Shown: positions 9,768 through 18,928 of the stretch, one piece after another
Numbering within the stretch: position 1 is the stretch's first letter
Layout: every line of letters begins with the position of its first letter
Assembly (NCBI RefSeq): GCF_030695065.1
Contig: NZ_JAUYTR010000021.1
Span: forward strand, 1 to 64,000
Length of the DNA: 64,000 bases
Source: Sediminibacterium sp.
Lineage (GTDB): Bacteria; Bacteroidota; Bacteroidia; Chitinophagales; Chitinophagaceae
Direction of reading: 5' to 3'
Translations under genes and position numbers: made by a program
The notes under the pieces: model-generated
The model's database searches: none
The model's input: only the letters and a program-made list of their open reading frames with translations
What the model was told of the DNA's origin: nothing

Positions 9768-10584
9768 AACTATATATGATTTTTGCAATGATATTTTTTT
9801 CTTTGTCTCTTGCAGTTTCCGTTTCTCTAAGTCCATTTAAGTTATAGGTATAAGTCCAATGGATTACTGCACTCCCATTAAAACTTACCTGTAACATATT
9901 GATTAATTGATTCTGTTGATTATAGTCATATACAAAGTCGGGAATTAAGCGATTGGCTTTAATATTAAACCTTACTACATCTGTTAACTGGTTGTTGGTG
10001 TAATAATAATAATAGGTTTCAATTTTCTTACCTTTTTTAAACCAGTACTCTTCAATAATATGTCCTGAGCTATCGGCTACAAATTCTACATTAACTGTAT
10101 CCATTCCATCTCCTAGTTTAATCATTCGGATGGGGATGCCATTTGGTTGATAGTACCAAAAATGAGTTTCTGAAATAGGTATTTTTTGTACAGAGTCAAT
10201 TGTTGTTGAAATAATTTTATTTAAAAACCCATTTTCATCGTATCCATAATCTGTTTTTGTTTCTATACTTGATCTGTTTACTATGGTTCTTTTTAGTTTA
10301 CTCAATTCATAAATATTAATAATTTTTTCAGGTGGGCTTGAAAAATTAGCAATCTCGGTAACCATTTTTTTGCCATCGGTTTGTAATTCTTGGTTTAATA
10401 TAAACCCTTTTGAACTTGACCCATCGGCTTCTGTGCTATTCGCAGTTATTTTTTTTATCTTGTTCTTCCGCATTAATAGGTACTTTTCTTGCGAAACCTT
10501 TAATCCCATAATATCATTTAAATAGAATTGCCCCAAAAGGGAATTTCCCATGATTAGGGTACAAAAAAGTAAGGGCCACTTCAT
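9754..10584 (-). CDS. Secreted protein of unknown function with YD/RHS-like strand repeats
   Basis: The 276-residue protein has a signal peptide (MKWPLLFCTLIMGNSLLGQ). The rest is rich in Tyr, Asn and Lys with recurring strand-like segments such as YGYDENGFLNKI, WYYQPNGIPIRM and YTYNLNGLRETE, which recall YD/RHS-type beta-strand repeats but are too divergent to assign firmly. It lies upstream of the Gfo/Idh/MocA gene and overlaps it. I do not recognise a specific family. It is probably periplasmic or envelope-associated. Confidence 0.6.
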   Translation of the reverse strand: MKWPLLFCTLIMGNSLLGQFYLNDIMGLKVSQEKYLLMRKNKIKKITANSTEADGSSSKGFILNQELQTDGKKMVTEIANFSSPPEKIINIYELSKLKRTIVNRSSIETKTDYGYDENGFLNKIISTTIDSVQKIPISETHFWYYQPNGIPIRMIKLGDGMDTVNVEFVADSSGHIIEEYWFKKGKKIETYYYYYTNNQLTDVVRFNIKANRLIPDFVYDYNQQNQLINMLQVSFNGSAVIHWTYTYNLNGLRETETARDKEKNIIAKIIYSFEKQ

Positions 10585-10667
10585 TTATTTTCTTTATTCA
10601 AAAATACAATCTAAAATGGGTAATACATACAAGCAGCTAATTGTGTATTTTAGTTAAAAAATAAGCT

Positions 10668-11630
10668 TTGTCTAACCTTTCGGAACGTAACGAGAATATC
10701 TGTTTGAATTGTAATGCGGTGGTGAACGGCAGATTTTGTCATATCTGTGGCCAAGAGAATATTGAGCCTAGAGAACCATTTAGGCATATGCTGGCTCATT
10801 TTGTATTCGATTTATTTCATTTTGATGGCAAGTTCTTTAGCACAATGAAGTCGCTGTTGCTTAAGCCAGGATTTTTGTCGCAAGAGCATTTGAAGGGTAG
10901 AAGGGCCGATTATCTTCACCCAATCCGGTTATATATTTTTACTTCAGCCTTCTTTTTTCTTTTTTACTTTTCATTCAATAGCAATAAAGTTGCGGTTAAA
11001 ACTGATTCTTCTAAACAAGATACTACTTATAATGAACTGGTCAATTTTGATAAAAGCTATTCAGGTATTCGTGAATATGATTCTATTCAAACTTTACTTC
11101 CAAAAAAAGAGAAAGATGGATTTATTATTGCCAAGTTAACAAGGCAGAATTTGATCTTGAAAGAAAAATACCCAGATGGAAAGGAACTATGGTCAAAGTT
11201 AATTGATGTGTTTACGCACCAGTTTCCTAAAATGCTATTTGTATCCTTACCCATCTTTGCTTTCATATTGTTTTTGTTGTATGCTCGAAAGGGCCAGTAT
11301 TATTATTCTGATCATATTGTTTACACACTCCATTTGTATTCCACATTTTTTATTATTATATTTTTAGTCATGTGTTTGAATATTGCTTTTGCTGCAATTG
11401 GTTTATATGACTATGGAAAAGGGAATGGGAATAATTATCTTACAGGATTTATTTCTTCTGGATTTTCTGCTTGTTTACTATTATTTTATTGGTATAAATC
11501 TTTGAGGAAATTCTATCATCAATCTAGAGCAAAAACAATCTTGAAGTTTTCTTTGTTGCTTATGATTAATGTAATTATTTTTTCTTTACTCTTTTTGTTC
11601 TTTATTCTTTTCTCATTTATGATAATTTAA
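10668..11630 (+). CDS. DUF3667 zinc-ribbon membrane protein
   Basis: The 320-residue protein begins with a zinc ribbon made by C12, C15, C24 and C27 (CLNC...CHIC), followed by the conserved FDLFHFDGKFFSTMKSLLLKPG segment and four or so membrane helices, the layout of the Bacteroidota family DUF3667. Function is unknown. The start is TTG at 10668; an in-frame stop lies two codons upstream, so no earlier start is possible. It ends one base before mazG and is likely the first gene of a three-gene operon. Confidence 0.85.
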   Translation: MSNLSERNENICLNCNAVVNGRFCHICGQENIEPREPFRHMLAHFVFDLFHFDGKFFSTMKSLLLKPGFLSQEHLKGRRADYLHPIRLYIFTSAFFFLFYFSFNSNKVAVKTDSSKQDTTYNELVNFDKSYSGIREYDSIQTLLPKKEKDGFIIAKLTRQNLILKEKYPDGKELWSKLIDVFTHQFPKMLFVSLPIFAFILFLLYARKGQYYYSDHIVYTLHLYSTFFIIIFLVMCLNIAFAAIGLYDYGKGNGNNYLTGFISSGFSACLLLFYWYKSLRKFYHQSRAKTILKFSLLLMINVIIFSLLFLFFILFSFMII

Positions 11631-11631
11631 T

Positions 11632-12408
11632 ATGATGAATAATAATGCTACGGCTTTTTTGCGTTTGGTGAAGATTATGGATGAATTAAGGGAACAATGT
11701 CCTTGGGATCAAAAGCAAACCATACATACGCTCAGGTCTATGACCATAGAAGAATTGTATGAATTAGTTGATGAAATAGATGCTCAAAATTGGCAAGGTA
11801 TTAAAGAAGAATTAGGAGATTTAATACTGCATATAATATTTTATTCCAAAATTGGTTCTGAACAAATGCAGTTTTCACTTGAAGATGTACTCAATGGTAT
11901 TTCAGAAAAATTGATTAGAAGACATCCTCATATTTACGGAGATGTTAAAGTAAAAGATGAAGCTGAAGTAAAACGTAATTGGCAGGCCATAAAGGTTGCT
12001 GAAGGTAAAATGAATAAATCAATTTTCGAGGGGGTTCCTAAATCTCTTCCTGCTATTGTAAAAGCTACTAGAATACAAGAAAAAGCAAAACAAGTAGGAT
12101 TTGAGTGGGAAAATAAAACTGACGTTTGGAAAAAGGTTGATGAAGAAATTGGTGAGCTTAAAGAAGCTGAAAAAAATGAAAATCAAACTGAAATTGAAGC
12201 CGAATTTGGAGATATTTTATTTAGTTTGATTAATTACGCACGGTTTTTGCAGATAGATCCTGAAGCAGCCTTAGAAAAGACCAATCAGAAATTTATTAAA
12301 CGCTTTAAATCAATGGAAGCTATTGCCTTAAGTAAAGGATTAAAATTGACCGATTTAAGTCTTGTACAAATGGATGAAATATGGAATTTGGTAAAAAGAA
12401 AAAATTAA
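11632..12408 (+). CDS. mazG: Nucleoside triphosphate pyrophosphohydrolase MazG
   Basis: The 258-residue protein contains two MazG all-alpha NTP-PPase domains, as in E. coli MazG. The first carries CPWDQKQT, EELYELVDEID and EELGDLILH, with the EExxE...ExxD metal-binding residues; the second has EEIGELKEAE and EFGDILFSL. It hydrolyses (d)NTPs to NMP and PPi, a housecleaning activity that also lowers (p)ppGpp in E. coli. No MazEF toxin pair is nearby. It sits between the DUF3667 and kinase genes with gaps of one and four bases. Confidence 0.95.
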   Translation: MMNNNATAFLRLVKIMDELREQCPWDQKQTIHTLRSMTIEELYELVDEIDAQNWQGIKEELGDLILHIIFYSKIGSEQMQFSLEDVLNGISEKLIRRHPHIYGDVKVKDEAEVKRNWQAIKVAEGKMNKSIFEGVPKSLPAIVKATRIQEKAKQVGFEWENKTDVWKKVDEEIGELKEAEKNENQTEIEAEFGDILFSLINYARFLQIDPEAALEKTNQKFIKRFKSMEAIALSKGLKLTDLSLVQMDEIWNLVKRKN

Positions 12409-12412
12409 TCAG

Positions 12413-15400
12413 TTGTTAACTAGTATTAAAAATGCAATTTTCAAGCATGGTTATTTAATTATAACTGCAGCATGGTTGTATACTATCTCGTTTATTTTTT
12501 CAAATTATTTCAGTTATAACTCTGGTCCAGATAAGGTTAAACAAAATCTAGAGCGTAGAATTCATGATGAAGAGCAAAAGTTTATACAGTTCGCTAATGA
12601 TACTACTAAATTATCAAGATTAATTTTTGACTCATCTAGTAATGTGGTGGAGTTAGCACTAGAAAGTGGCAAATCTGGTATTTTTGTTTATAAAGTTCTT
12701 TCTAATGCTAGGTTGTCTGAATTGTATTGGAGTACCAATAAAATGACTGTTCCGCCCTCATTTCTTTACACAAAATCAACTTTGCAATTCTTCAATAGAT
12801 CGAATGGTCAATTTTTACTTTCAAAGAAAACAATATATTTGAGAAACAATGATTTTCTTATTGTTAATGTATTACCCATTAAGTGGTCCTATTTTATTGA
12901 AAACAAATATTTTAGTGCAGACTTTGTTGATTTTCCTGGCTTAGATGAACAATACGCTATTACCAATAACTTGGCTCATAGGCCTATTTATAGTAAAGAT
13001 GGGATATTTCTTTTTAGTATTGAACTAAAAGAAGGGAAGCAGTTTGTGTCGTATGATATTATCACCATTTTGTTTCGGATAGCTGCGATACTTTTGTTTT
13101 TGCTTTTTATTCATGCTATTTCAAGCGACTTGATTGAGCAACATGGTTTTAAAAAAGGGTTTCTTTTTCTTCTTCTCTCAATTTTTATACTAAGAGTGAT
13201 TTCTTATTTGTTTCCATTCCCATTTGACTATTCTAAACTTTCGCTTTTTGATCCTTCTATTTATGCTTCAAATTTTTTGCATCCTTCTTTAGGGGATTTG
13301 TTTTTAAATGCAGTCCTATTTTATTGGGTAATGCGTTTTGTAAAAAACAATTATTCAACTAATATAAATCTTACAAATAGTAATTCTTCAAGTATAGTAA
13401 AAGCAGTTGGAATCTTTATATATACGACCTCTGCATTTTTTATAGTAGGTATTATTCAAAGCTTAATAAGAGACGCCAAAATATCATTTGATGTAACCAA
13501 CTTCTTTAGTTTAACAATATACAGTACCATCAGTATCGTAATTTTATGTTTTTTAGTATTAGGATTTTTTTACTTATCTCAATTGATTATTGTACCTAAT
13601 CTTGGCTCAAGAAAATCTTTGGGGTTACCAATTGTAATGGTAATATTGAGTGGGTTTATCAATATACTAATTCAATACAATGCTTCGCAAATTGGGTTTC
13701 ATTTTATTGTTATAGGCTGGTTGCTTTTATTTATGCTATTACTTAGAATTAGAGGTTCCGATTTGAGAATTCAAATTATTAAGTCCTCTTTTTTTATTTT
13801 TTGGGTAATGCTTTTTGCAATGTCAATTGCTGCTCTTGTTATTCACCAACATAGATTGGTTGAATTTGAACAACGAAAAAGAATTGCTGAGAAGCTGGCT
13901 ATTCAGTCTGATCCGTCTGGCGAAAACTTATTGAAAATTGCTGCAACTAATTTTAATAATAATTTTTTAAGTGAAAATTTCGATCGCTTTCATGAAAGTG
14001 AATATGCTAATAAGTTTGTAAAAGATAGTTTAATTAACCAAAACTTTTCGGGATATCTCAATAAATACGATACTAGAATTTACACATTTGATAGCTTGTT
14101 TCATCCATTATTTAATGAGGATTCGCTGAATTATTCATCTATAAAAACCATTGTGCTTAATCAGTCTGCTAGTACTGATGTACCTAATTTATATACTTAC
14201 GAGAATAATTTTGAAGGGTTTAATTATATTTATCAAGTTGCTGTTGAAAGAAATAATACGCCTATTGGGTACTTGTTTATTATACTGAATGCTAAAAGAT
14301 ATAAAAGCGAAGCTTTGTATCCAGAATTGTTTAATCAATCGCAAGATGTAATTGCAGATTTAAACAGTAATTATGCTTATGCCATATACAATAAAGGAAA
14401 AATAATCAACCATTTTAACAACTATAACTTTCCAACACAGCTAAGTTCTTCAGCTTTACCACAATTTGAGTTTGTCTATAAAATGGAAGGAAATTTTTCG
14501 GAATTGTGGTTTAATGCTGGGAACGATAGGCAAGTTGTAGTTGTCAAAAGAAGTACTTGGGTTATAGAGGCAATTACATTGTTTGCTTATTTGTTTTGTT
14601 CTTTTTTGTTAATCATATTCATTTTTCATATTGGAGAATTAATTATAAAAGCGAAGTTTAAATTAGATGAATTAAAGAAATTGTTGAGGTTTAATATTCG
14701 TACGCAAATTCAAGCCACTATTATTTTTGTGAGTGTTTTCTCTTTTTTAGTGATTGGGATTGCAACTATATCTTTTTTTATTTATAGATATAACCGTTCG
14801 AATGAAGAAAGATTATCTAAGTCAATTCAGGTAATGGCAAATGAGTTGAATGCAAAGGTTGTTAGTATTTTAGCTTTAGACGATGAGCCGAATAATTCAG
14901 GAGTCAAAAATGAGTTGGAACAAGTGATTGCCGAAATTTCTGATTTACATAATGTTGATATTAACTATTACAATGCACAAGGAGACCTAATTATTTCTAC
15001 TCAGCCATATATTTATAATAAGAACCTCCTAAGTAAAAAGATGGATCCTGTTGCGTACATTGAGATGCATCGTGAAAATCGATTAAGATTTATTCAATCT
15101 GAAACCATTGGCAGTTTTGGTTATTTGAGCATTTATATTCCTTTAATGACTGATACAGGTGAAACCTATGGGTATTTAAATATTCCTTACCTCAATTCGC
15201 AAATTGATCTAAACCAAGAAATTTCTGGATTTCTTGCTACTTTAATCAATTTAAATGCCTTTATATTCTTATTGGCTGGAGCTATTGCGTTTTTTATTAC
15301 CAATCAAATTACCGCATCATTAAGTCTTATTGGGGCTACAATGAAGAAAATGAATCTCGGTGTTAAGAATCAGCAAATTGATTGGAATAGAGATGATGAA

Positions 15401-16156
15401 ATTGGCGTCTTGGTAAATGAATACAATAATATGGTTCGTAAACTTGAATTAAGCGCAGCATCTCTAGCTAAAACCGAAAGGGAAGGTGCTTGGAGAGAAA
15501 TGGCTAGACAGGTTGCTCACGAGATAAAAAACCCACTCACCCCAATGAAATTAAGCATTCAATATTTACAACACGCCATTCAACAGGGTGCGCCTAACGT
15601 AAATATATTAAGTGCTAATCTTGCTAAAACATTAATTGAACAAATTGATCAGTTGGCAAAAATTGCTGGAGACTTTTCTCAATTTGCCAATATTGGGATT
15701 GTAAAATTGGAAACATTTTCAGTTACCAATACCATTCAATCCTTACAAAATTTGTATGCAGGTGATTCACTAGTAAGTATTAATGTAAAAGACGAATCTA
15801 CTAATCCATTCATTGAGTCTGATAAGGTTCAAATAAATCGATTATTCATGAATCTTATTCAAAATGGGGTTGAAGCTGGTAAGGATTGGAATGGTAGGGC
15901 ACAAATTGATATTCAATTGAGTAACTTAAATGAGTATATAGTCATTCATATTACCGATTATTCGGGGGGAATTCCTGCTGCAATGAAAGAGAATATGTTT
16001 AGGCCTAATTTTACAACTAAATCTGCTGGAACCGGTTTAGGTTTGGCAATCTGTAAGGGAATAGTGGAGCAAGCCAATGGATCTATTCAATACCAATCAA
16101 CAGATGGGGTTGGAACAAAGTTCACCATTCAACTTCCTACTACTATTGTAGTCTAG
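12413..16156 (+). CDS. Large membrane sensor histidine kinase, NtrY-like
   Basis: The 1247-residue protein has several groups of membrane helices (near the N-terminus, about 220-490, about 725 and about 780), two extracytoplasmic sensor regions, a HAMP region near 980-1030, then HisKA with the H-box VAHEIKNPLTPMKLS (phospho-acceptor His about 1036) and a HATPase_c domain ending in GTGLGLAICKG. The NPLTPMKLS H-box is characteristic of NtrY-type kinases. The start is a TTG four bases after the mazG stop, suggesting coupling. No response regulator is adjacent, so the partner is unknown. The extra N-terminal membrane domain makes it much longer than the usual 700-750 residue NtrY. Confidence 0.85.
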   Translation: MLTSIKNAIFKHGYLIITAAWLYTISFIFSNYFSYNSGPDKVKQNLERRIHDEEQKFIQFANDTTKLSRLIFDSSSNVVELALESGKSGIFVYKVLSNARLSELYWSTNKMTVPPSFLYTKSTLQFFNRSNGQFLLSKKTIYLRNNDFLIVNVLPIKWSYFIENKYFSADFVDFPGLDEQYAITNNLAHRPIYSKDGIFLFSIELKEGKQFVSYDIITILFRIAAILLFLLFIHAISSDLIEQHGFKKGFLFLLLSIFILRVISYLFPFPFDYSKLSLFDPSIYASNFLHPSLGDLFLNAVLFYWVMRFVKNNYSTNINLTNSNSSSIVKAVGIFIYTTSAFFIVGIIQSLIRDAKISFDVTNFFSLTIYSTISIVILCFLVLGFFYLSQLIIVPNLGSRKSLGLPIVMVILSGFINILIQYNASQIGFHFIVIGWLLLFMLLLRIRGSDLRIQIIKSSFFIFWVMLFAMSIAALVIHQHRLVEFEQRKRIAEKLAIQSDPSGENLLKIAATNFNNNFLSENFDRFHESEYANKFVKDSLINQNFSGYLNKYDTRIYTFDSLFHPLFNEDSLNYSSIKTIVLNQSASTDVPNLYTYENNFEGFNYIYQVAVERNNTPIGYLFIILNAKRYKSEALYPELFNQSQDVIADLNSNYAYAIYNKGKIINHFNNYNFPTQLSSSALPQFEFVYKMEGNFSELWFNAGNDRQVVVVKRSTWVIEAITLFAYLFCSFLLIIFIFHIGELIIKAKFKLDELKKLLRFNIRTQIQATIIFVSVFSFLVIGIATISFFIYRYNRSNEERLSKSIQVMANELNAKVVSILALDDEPNNSGVKNELEQVIAEISDLHNVDINYYNAQGDLIISTQPYIYNKNLLSKKMDPVAYIEMHRENRLRFIQSETIGSFGYLSIYIPLMTDTGETYGYLNIPYLNSQIDLNQEISGFLATLINLNAFIFLLAGAIAFFITNQITASLSLIGATMKKMNLGVKNQQIDWNRDDEIGVLVNEYNNMVRKLELSAASLAKTEREGAWREMARQVAHEIKNPLTPMKLSIQYLQHAIQQGAPNVNILSANLAKTLIEQIDQLAKIAGDFSQFANIGIVKLETFSVTNTIQSLQNLYAGDSLVSINVKDESTNPFIESDKVQINRLFMNLIQNGVEAGKDWNGRAQIDIQLSNLNEYIVIHITDYSGGIPAAMKENMFRPNFTTKSAGTGLGLAICKGIVEQANGSIQYQSTDGVGTKFTIQLPTTIVV

Positions 16157-17829
16157 CAACGTTTAGTTTGTTGTTGTTTAACAAACGCTTCAAATTGTGT
16201 TAAACTAAAGCTACTAAGATTCTGTTTTTTACTTAGTCCTGCTTTTTGGGCCACCAAAACGCCGTATTTGCAGTCCTCAAATCCATCAATAGTATGTGCA
16301 TCTGGATTTATAGAAATAAGTACATTTTTTTCTAGGGCTTTTTCAATCCACCTCCAGTCTATATCTAATCTTCTTGGATGCGCGTTTAGCTCTATAACAA
16401 CGTCGTTAGCGGCACATGCATCAATGATTAAAGCATGGTTAATAGGGTACCCAGCCCTGCTTAGTATAAGTCTTCCAGTCATATGACCTAAGATGCTAGT
16501 ATACTTGTTTTCAATGGCTTTTAACAATCTTGCATTGGCTTTTTCTTCATTCATCTTTAAATTAGAATGAATAGAAGCTATAATAAGGTCGAAGCTGGCT
16601 AGTATTTCATCAGGATAATCTAGGCTACCATCGTTTAAAATATCGCTTTCAATACTTTTAAAAATCTTAAAAGGGGCAAATTGCTGGTTAATCTTGGCAA
16701 TTTCTTGGTGCTGAGCAGCTACTCTTTCTATACTAAGACCATTTGCATAAAAAGCAGATTTTGAGTGGTCACTAATCACTAAATACTGCATTCCTTTTTC
16801 AATGGCAGCTTTGGCCATTTCTGCTAAACTATTACCACCATCACTCCATATACTATGCGAGTGTATTATACCAGTAATATCTTCTACATTAATTAAGCTA
16901 GGTAGTTCATTTTGCTTTGCTTTATGAATTATGGTTGCCGATTCTCTTTGACATGGCGGTATTGGACAACAATCATAAGTTGAAAAAATGGAATCCTCTA
17001 GTGGATATACCTTTGATCTATCCCAATGAGTAGTTTTGATCCACTCTTTTAAAAATTGCTCGCTGCAACTTGTTTCAAATAGTATTGATTGAAAATTATC
17101 TTGATTAGCTAGCCAAAATTGAACGGTAATATTGTGCTCATTTTTAAAGCTAATTTTTGATGCCTCATTCTCTTTTAATTGGAATGAAATGGAATTCATA
17201 AACGCTTTTAAGCTCTCCGAATTGGCTGTTGTTACCCAATCTATGGAGTCAATTATTTCCATTTGTCTTCTCATTTCTCCAGTTAATTGAAAAGTAAATG
17301 GTAAAGAAACAGTTAATATTTTTTCTAATTCTTTTGAAAAAGATTCAACTTGTTGGTATAAATATCTACCCATGGTGCCCATGTAAAATTCAATGGACTC
17401 CTTAATATTTTGTTGCGTTTTTTCTCCAAAGCCCTTGTATAATGTTAATCTATTTTCATTGCAAGCGTATAACAATTCCCCTAAAGTTTCTATTTCTAAT
17501 TCCTTCCAAATAGTTGCAATTTTTTTTGGACCAATTCCTTTTATTTTGAGCATTTCTAAAATACCAGGAGGGGTATTTTGAATGATGTCTTCTAAAATTT
17601 GAAGCTTACCTGTTTGCAGCATTTCAATAATTCTATTACCTGCACTTTCTCCAATTCCTTTTATACTAAAAATAGTATTATGAGGCATTTCTGAGAGCTG
17701 TGTGGTAATTTTATCTACGCTAAAAGCCGCAGCAGCATAGGATTTAGCCTTAAATGGGTTTTCTCCATGAATATCCATTAGTTTGGCTAACAAAGAAAAA
17801 TTACTGGATATTTCATCATTGGTTATCAT
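16153..17829 (-). CDS. PolX-like protein: HhH plus PHP domain, degenerate polymerase centre
   Basis: The 558-residue protein has the PolX layout: an 8-kDa-like HhH domain (about 1-90), further HhH motifs (IKGIG at 56-60 and 96-100), a palm-like region (about 150-300) and a C-terminal PHP domain (about 318-558). The PHP metal ligands look intact: HSHS 323-326, SDHS 353-356, ESD 394-396, H421, H449 and NPDAH 508-512. The palm motif normally reading GS...RR..E(T)..DxD is here GEMRR...DSID (184-197). The first catalytic Asp is Ser195, the GS serine is Glu185, and the third Asp appears to be Thr235. I therefore predict a PHP phosphoesterase or nuclease without polymerase activity. It converges with the kinase gene by 4 bases. 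Confidence 0.85.
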   Translation of the reverse strand: MITNDEISSNFSLLAKLMDIHGENPFKAKSYAAAAFSVDKITTQLSEMPHNTIFSIKGIGESAGNRIIEMLQTGKLQILEDIIQNTPPGILEMLKIKGIGPKKIATIWKELEIETLGELLYACNENRLTLYKGFGEKTQQNIKESIEFYMGTMGRYLYQQVESFSKELEKILTVSLPFTFQLTGEMRRQMEIIDSIDWVTTANSESLKAFMNSISFQLKENEASKISFKNEHNITVQFWLANQDNFQSILFETSCSEQFLKEWIKTTHWDRSKVYPLEDSIFSTYDCCPIPPCQRESATIIHKAKQNELPSLINVEDITGIIHSHSIWSDGGNSLAEMAKAAIEKGMQYLVISDHSKSAFYANGLSIERVAAQHQEIAKINQQFAPFKIFKSIESDILNDGSLDYPDEILASFDLIIASIHSNLKMNEEKANARLLKAIENKYTSILGHMTGRLILSRAGYPINHALIIDACAANDVVIELNAHPRRLDIDWRWIEKALEKNVLISINPDAHTIDGFEDCKYGVLVAQKAGLSKKQNLSSFSLTQFEAFVKQQQTKRC

Positions 17830-17865
17830 GCTGGAAAATTATGAACTTGGATGCGTATAGTCAAA

Positions 17866-17898
17866 TAAAAAACCCGTTCCAAAATTGGAACGGGCCTT
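17866..17898 (-). terminator. Rho-independent terminator after the histone-like gene
   Basis: A perfect 8-base stem, CCCGTTCC/GGAACGGG (17873-17880 and 17887-17894), extendable by AA/TT pairs. On the minus strand it is followed by a T run (AAAAAA on plus at about 17867-17872). It ends transcription coming from the histone-like gene before the PolX start at 17829. Confidence 0.8.
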
Positions 17899-17931
17899 AA
17901 ATCTATTTCTGCTTGAGAAATAAGAAGAGAA

Positions 17932-18084
17932 TTACTTCTTCTTAGCAGCTTTCTTAGGAGCGGCTTTCTTAGCAGCTTTTTTAGGAGCAGCTTTTTTTGC
18001 AGCAGCTTTTTTAGGAGCAGCGGCTTTCTTTGGTGCAGCTTTTTTTGCAGCTTTTTTAGGAGCGGCTTTTTTTGCAGTTGCCAT
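17932..18084 (-). CDS. Small histone H1-like Lys/Ala/Pro-rich DNA-binding protein
   Basis: The 50-residue protein begins MATAKKAAPKKAAKK and consists almost wholly of KKAAP/KKAA units: K, A and P make up 48 of 50 residues. It resembles the C-terminal tails of eukaryotic H1 and of bacterial Hc1/AlgP-like proteins. The tail is unstructured and strongly basic, so non-specific nucleic acid binding and compaction are likely; a role next to ribosomal protein genes could also involve RNA. It has its own candidate promoter (18119-18149) and a strong terminator (about 17866-17898), so it is a free-standing transcription unit downstream of rplU-rpmA. Its length is below common gene-finder limits and its low complexity invites masking. 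Codons alternate between aaa/aag and gct/gca/gcc, as expected of a translated gene. Confidence 0.82.
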   Translation of the reverse strand: MATAKKAAPKKAAKKAAPKKAAAPKKAAAKKAAPKKAAKKAAPKKAAKKK

Positions 18085-18118
18085 GTTTTTTAGATTTAAT
18101 GGTTAGTAAATAATACAT

Positions 18119-18149
18119 TAAAAATAAAAATCTTATTTGGAACTACAAA
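18119..18149 (-). promoter_or_regulatory. Candidate Bacteroidota promoter for the histone-like gene
   Basis: On the minus strand TTTG (18149-18146) is followed after exactly 19 bases by TATTTTTA (18126-18119), seven of eight matches to the TAnnTTTG -7 box. It lies between the rpmA stop and the histone-like start. Confidence 0.45.
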
Positions 18150-18158
18150 AAATATTTT

Positions 18159-18425
18159 TTATGCAGTAGCTTCTGCAGGTAAAACAGATACTGTTGTTCT
18201 ATCTGATTTTCCTTTTTTGAATTCAACTACACCATCAGTTAATGCAAATAATGTAAAGTCGGTACCAACTCCAACGTTCTTGCCAGGGTGGTATTGGGTT
18301 CCTCTTTGACGAATGATAATGTTGCCAGATAATGCAGGCTGACCACCATAGATTTTTACACCTAAGCGTTTGCTCTGAGAATCACGACCGTTCTTAACAC
18401 TACCTTCCCCTTTTTTGTGTGCCAT
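18159..18425 (-). CDS. rpmA: 50S ribosomal protein L27
   Basis: The 88-residue protein begins [20 protein letters not shown], the conserved L27 N-terminus that reaches the peptidyl transferase centre, and continues with [10 protein letters not shown] and IIIRQRGTQ. There is no N-terminal extension needing cleavage of the kind found in Firmicutes. It follows rplU by 48 bases in the standard L21-L27 order. The C-terminus ends in a short alanine-rich tail. Confidence 0.98.
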   Translation of the reverse strand: MAHKKGEGSVKNGRDSQSKRLGVKIYGGQPALSGNIIIRQRGTQYHPGKNVGVGTDFTLFALTDGVVEFKKGKSDRTTVSVLPAEATA

Positions 18426-18473
18426 AATTGTATGATTTTAAATTATCGGAATACACCGATAAAGTGTTAATTA

Positions 18474-18779
18474 CTAAGCGATGCTTTCGATTTTAATTCT
18501 GGTATAATGAGTTCTGTGTCCGTGCTTCTTACGAAAGCCCTTTCTTCTTTTCATTTTAAAGGCGATCACTTTTTCGCCTTGTACCAGGTCGCTAACGATT
18601 TCCGCTTTCACAGTTGCTTTAACAGCAGCTCCTGTTGAAATGTTACCGCCGTTGTCTACGAACAGTACATCGTTAAACTCTACTTTGTCTCCGGTTTTAC
18701 CCTGCAGGTGGGGAACGTACAAATTTTGACCTTCTTGTACTTTAAATTGTTGACCTGCGATTTTTACTATTGCTAACAT
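18474..18779 (-). CDS. rplU: 50S ribosomal protein L21
   Basis: The 101-residue protein starts MLAIVKIAGQQFKVQEGQ and ends with the conserved basic block KMKRRKGFRKKHGHRTHYT, which binds 23S rRNA. Length is standard. It is the first gene of the rplU-rpmA operon, with a good upstream promoter match. Confidence 0.98.
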   Translation of the reverse strand: MLAIVKIAGQQFKVQEGQNLYVPHLQGKTGDKVEFNDVLFVDNGGNISTGAAVKATVKAEIVSDLVQGEKVIAFKMKRRKGFRKKHGHRTHYTRIKIESIA

Positions 18780-18800
18780 AGCTGTCCAAAATTAGGACGG

Positions 18801-18833
18801 CAAAGGTAGGGTTTTCAAGGGATATATCACAAA
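18801..18833 (-). promoter_or_regulatory. Candidate promoter of rplU-rpmA
   Basis: On the minus strand TTTG (18833-18830) is followed after 21 bases by TACCTTTG (18808-18801), a full match to the Bacteroidota TAnnTTTG -7 box. The box lies 21 bases upstream of the L21 start, implying a very short leader. Confidence 0.55.
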
Positions 18834-18896
18834 GAATTTAGAAATAAATTATTGCAAATTTAGGGTCAAAGCAGCCTAAACCGACACTGATAAGCC

Positions 18897-18904
18897 TATT
18901 TTTG
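18897..18904 (+). promoter_or_regulatory. Candidate -7 box (TATTTTTG) for the GH3-like gene
   Basis: TATTTTTG matches TAnnTTTG and ends 24 bases before the start codon. No convincing -33 TTTG is found at the usual spacing, so confidence is low. Confidence 0.35.
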
Positions 18905-18928
18905 TTATTCTGGTATCAATTTTAGCCT

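Noticed and set aside
18784..18800. Hairpin GTCC-loop-GGAC just before the L21 start as a leader regulator
   Set aside because: The predicted transcription start lies within or next to it, and the stem is short, with a mismatch in the RNA sense strand.
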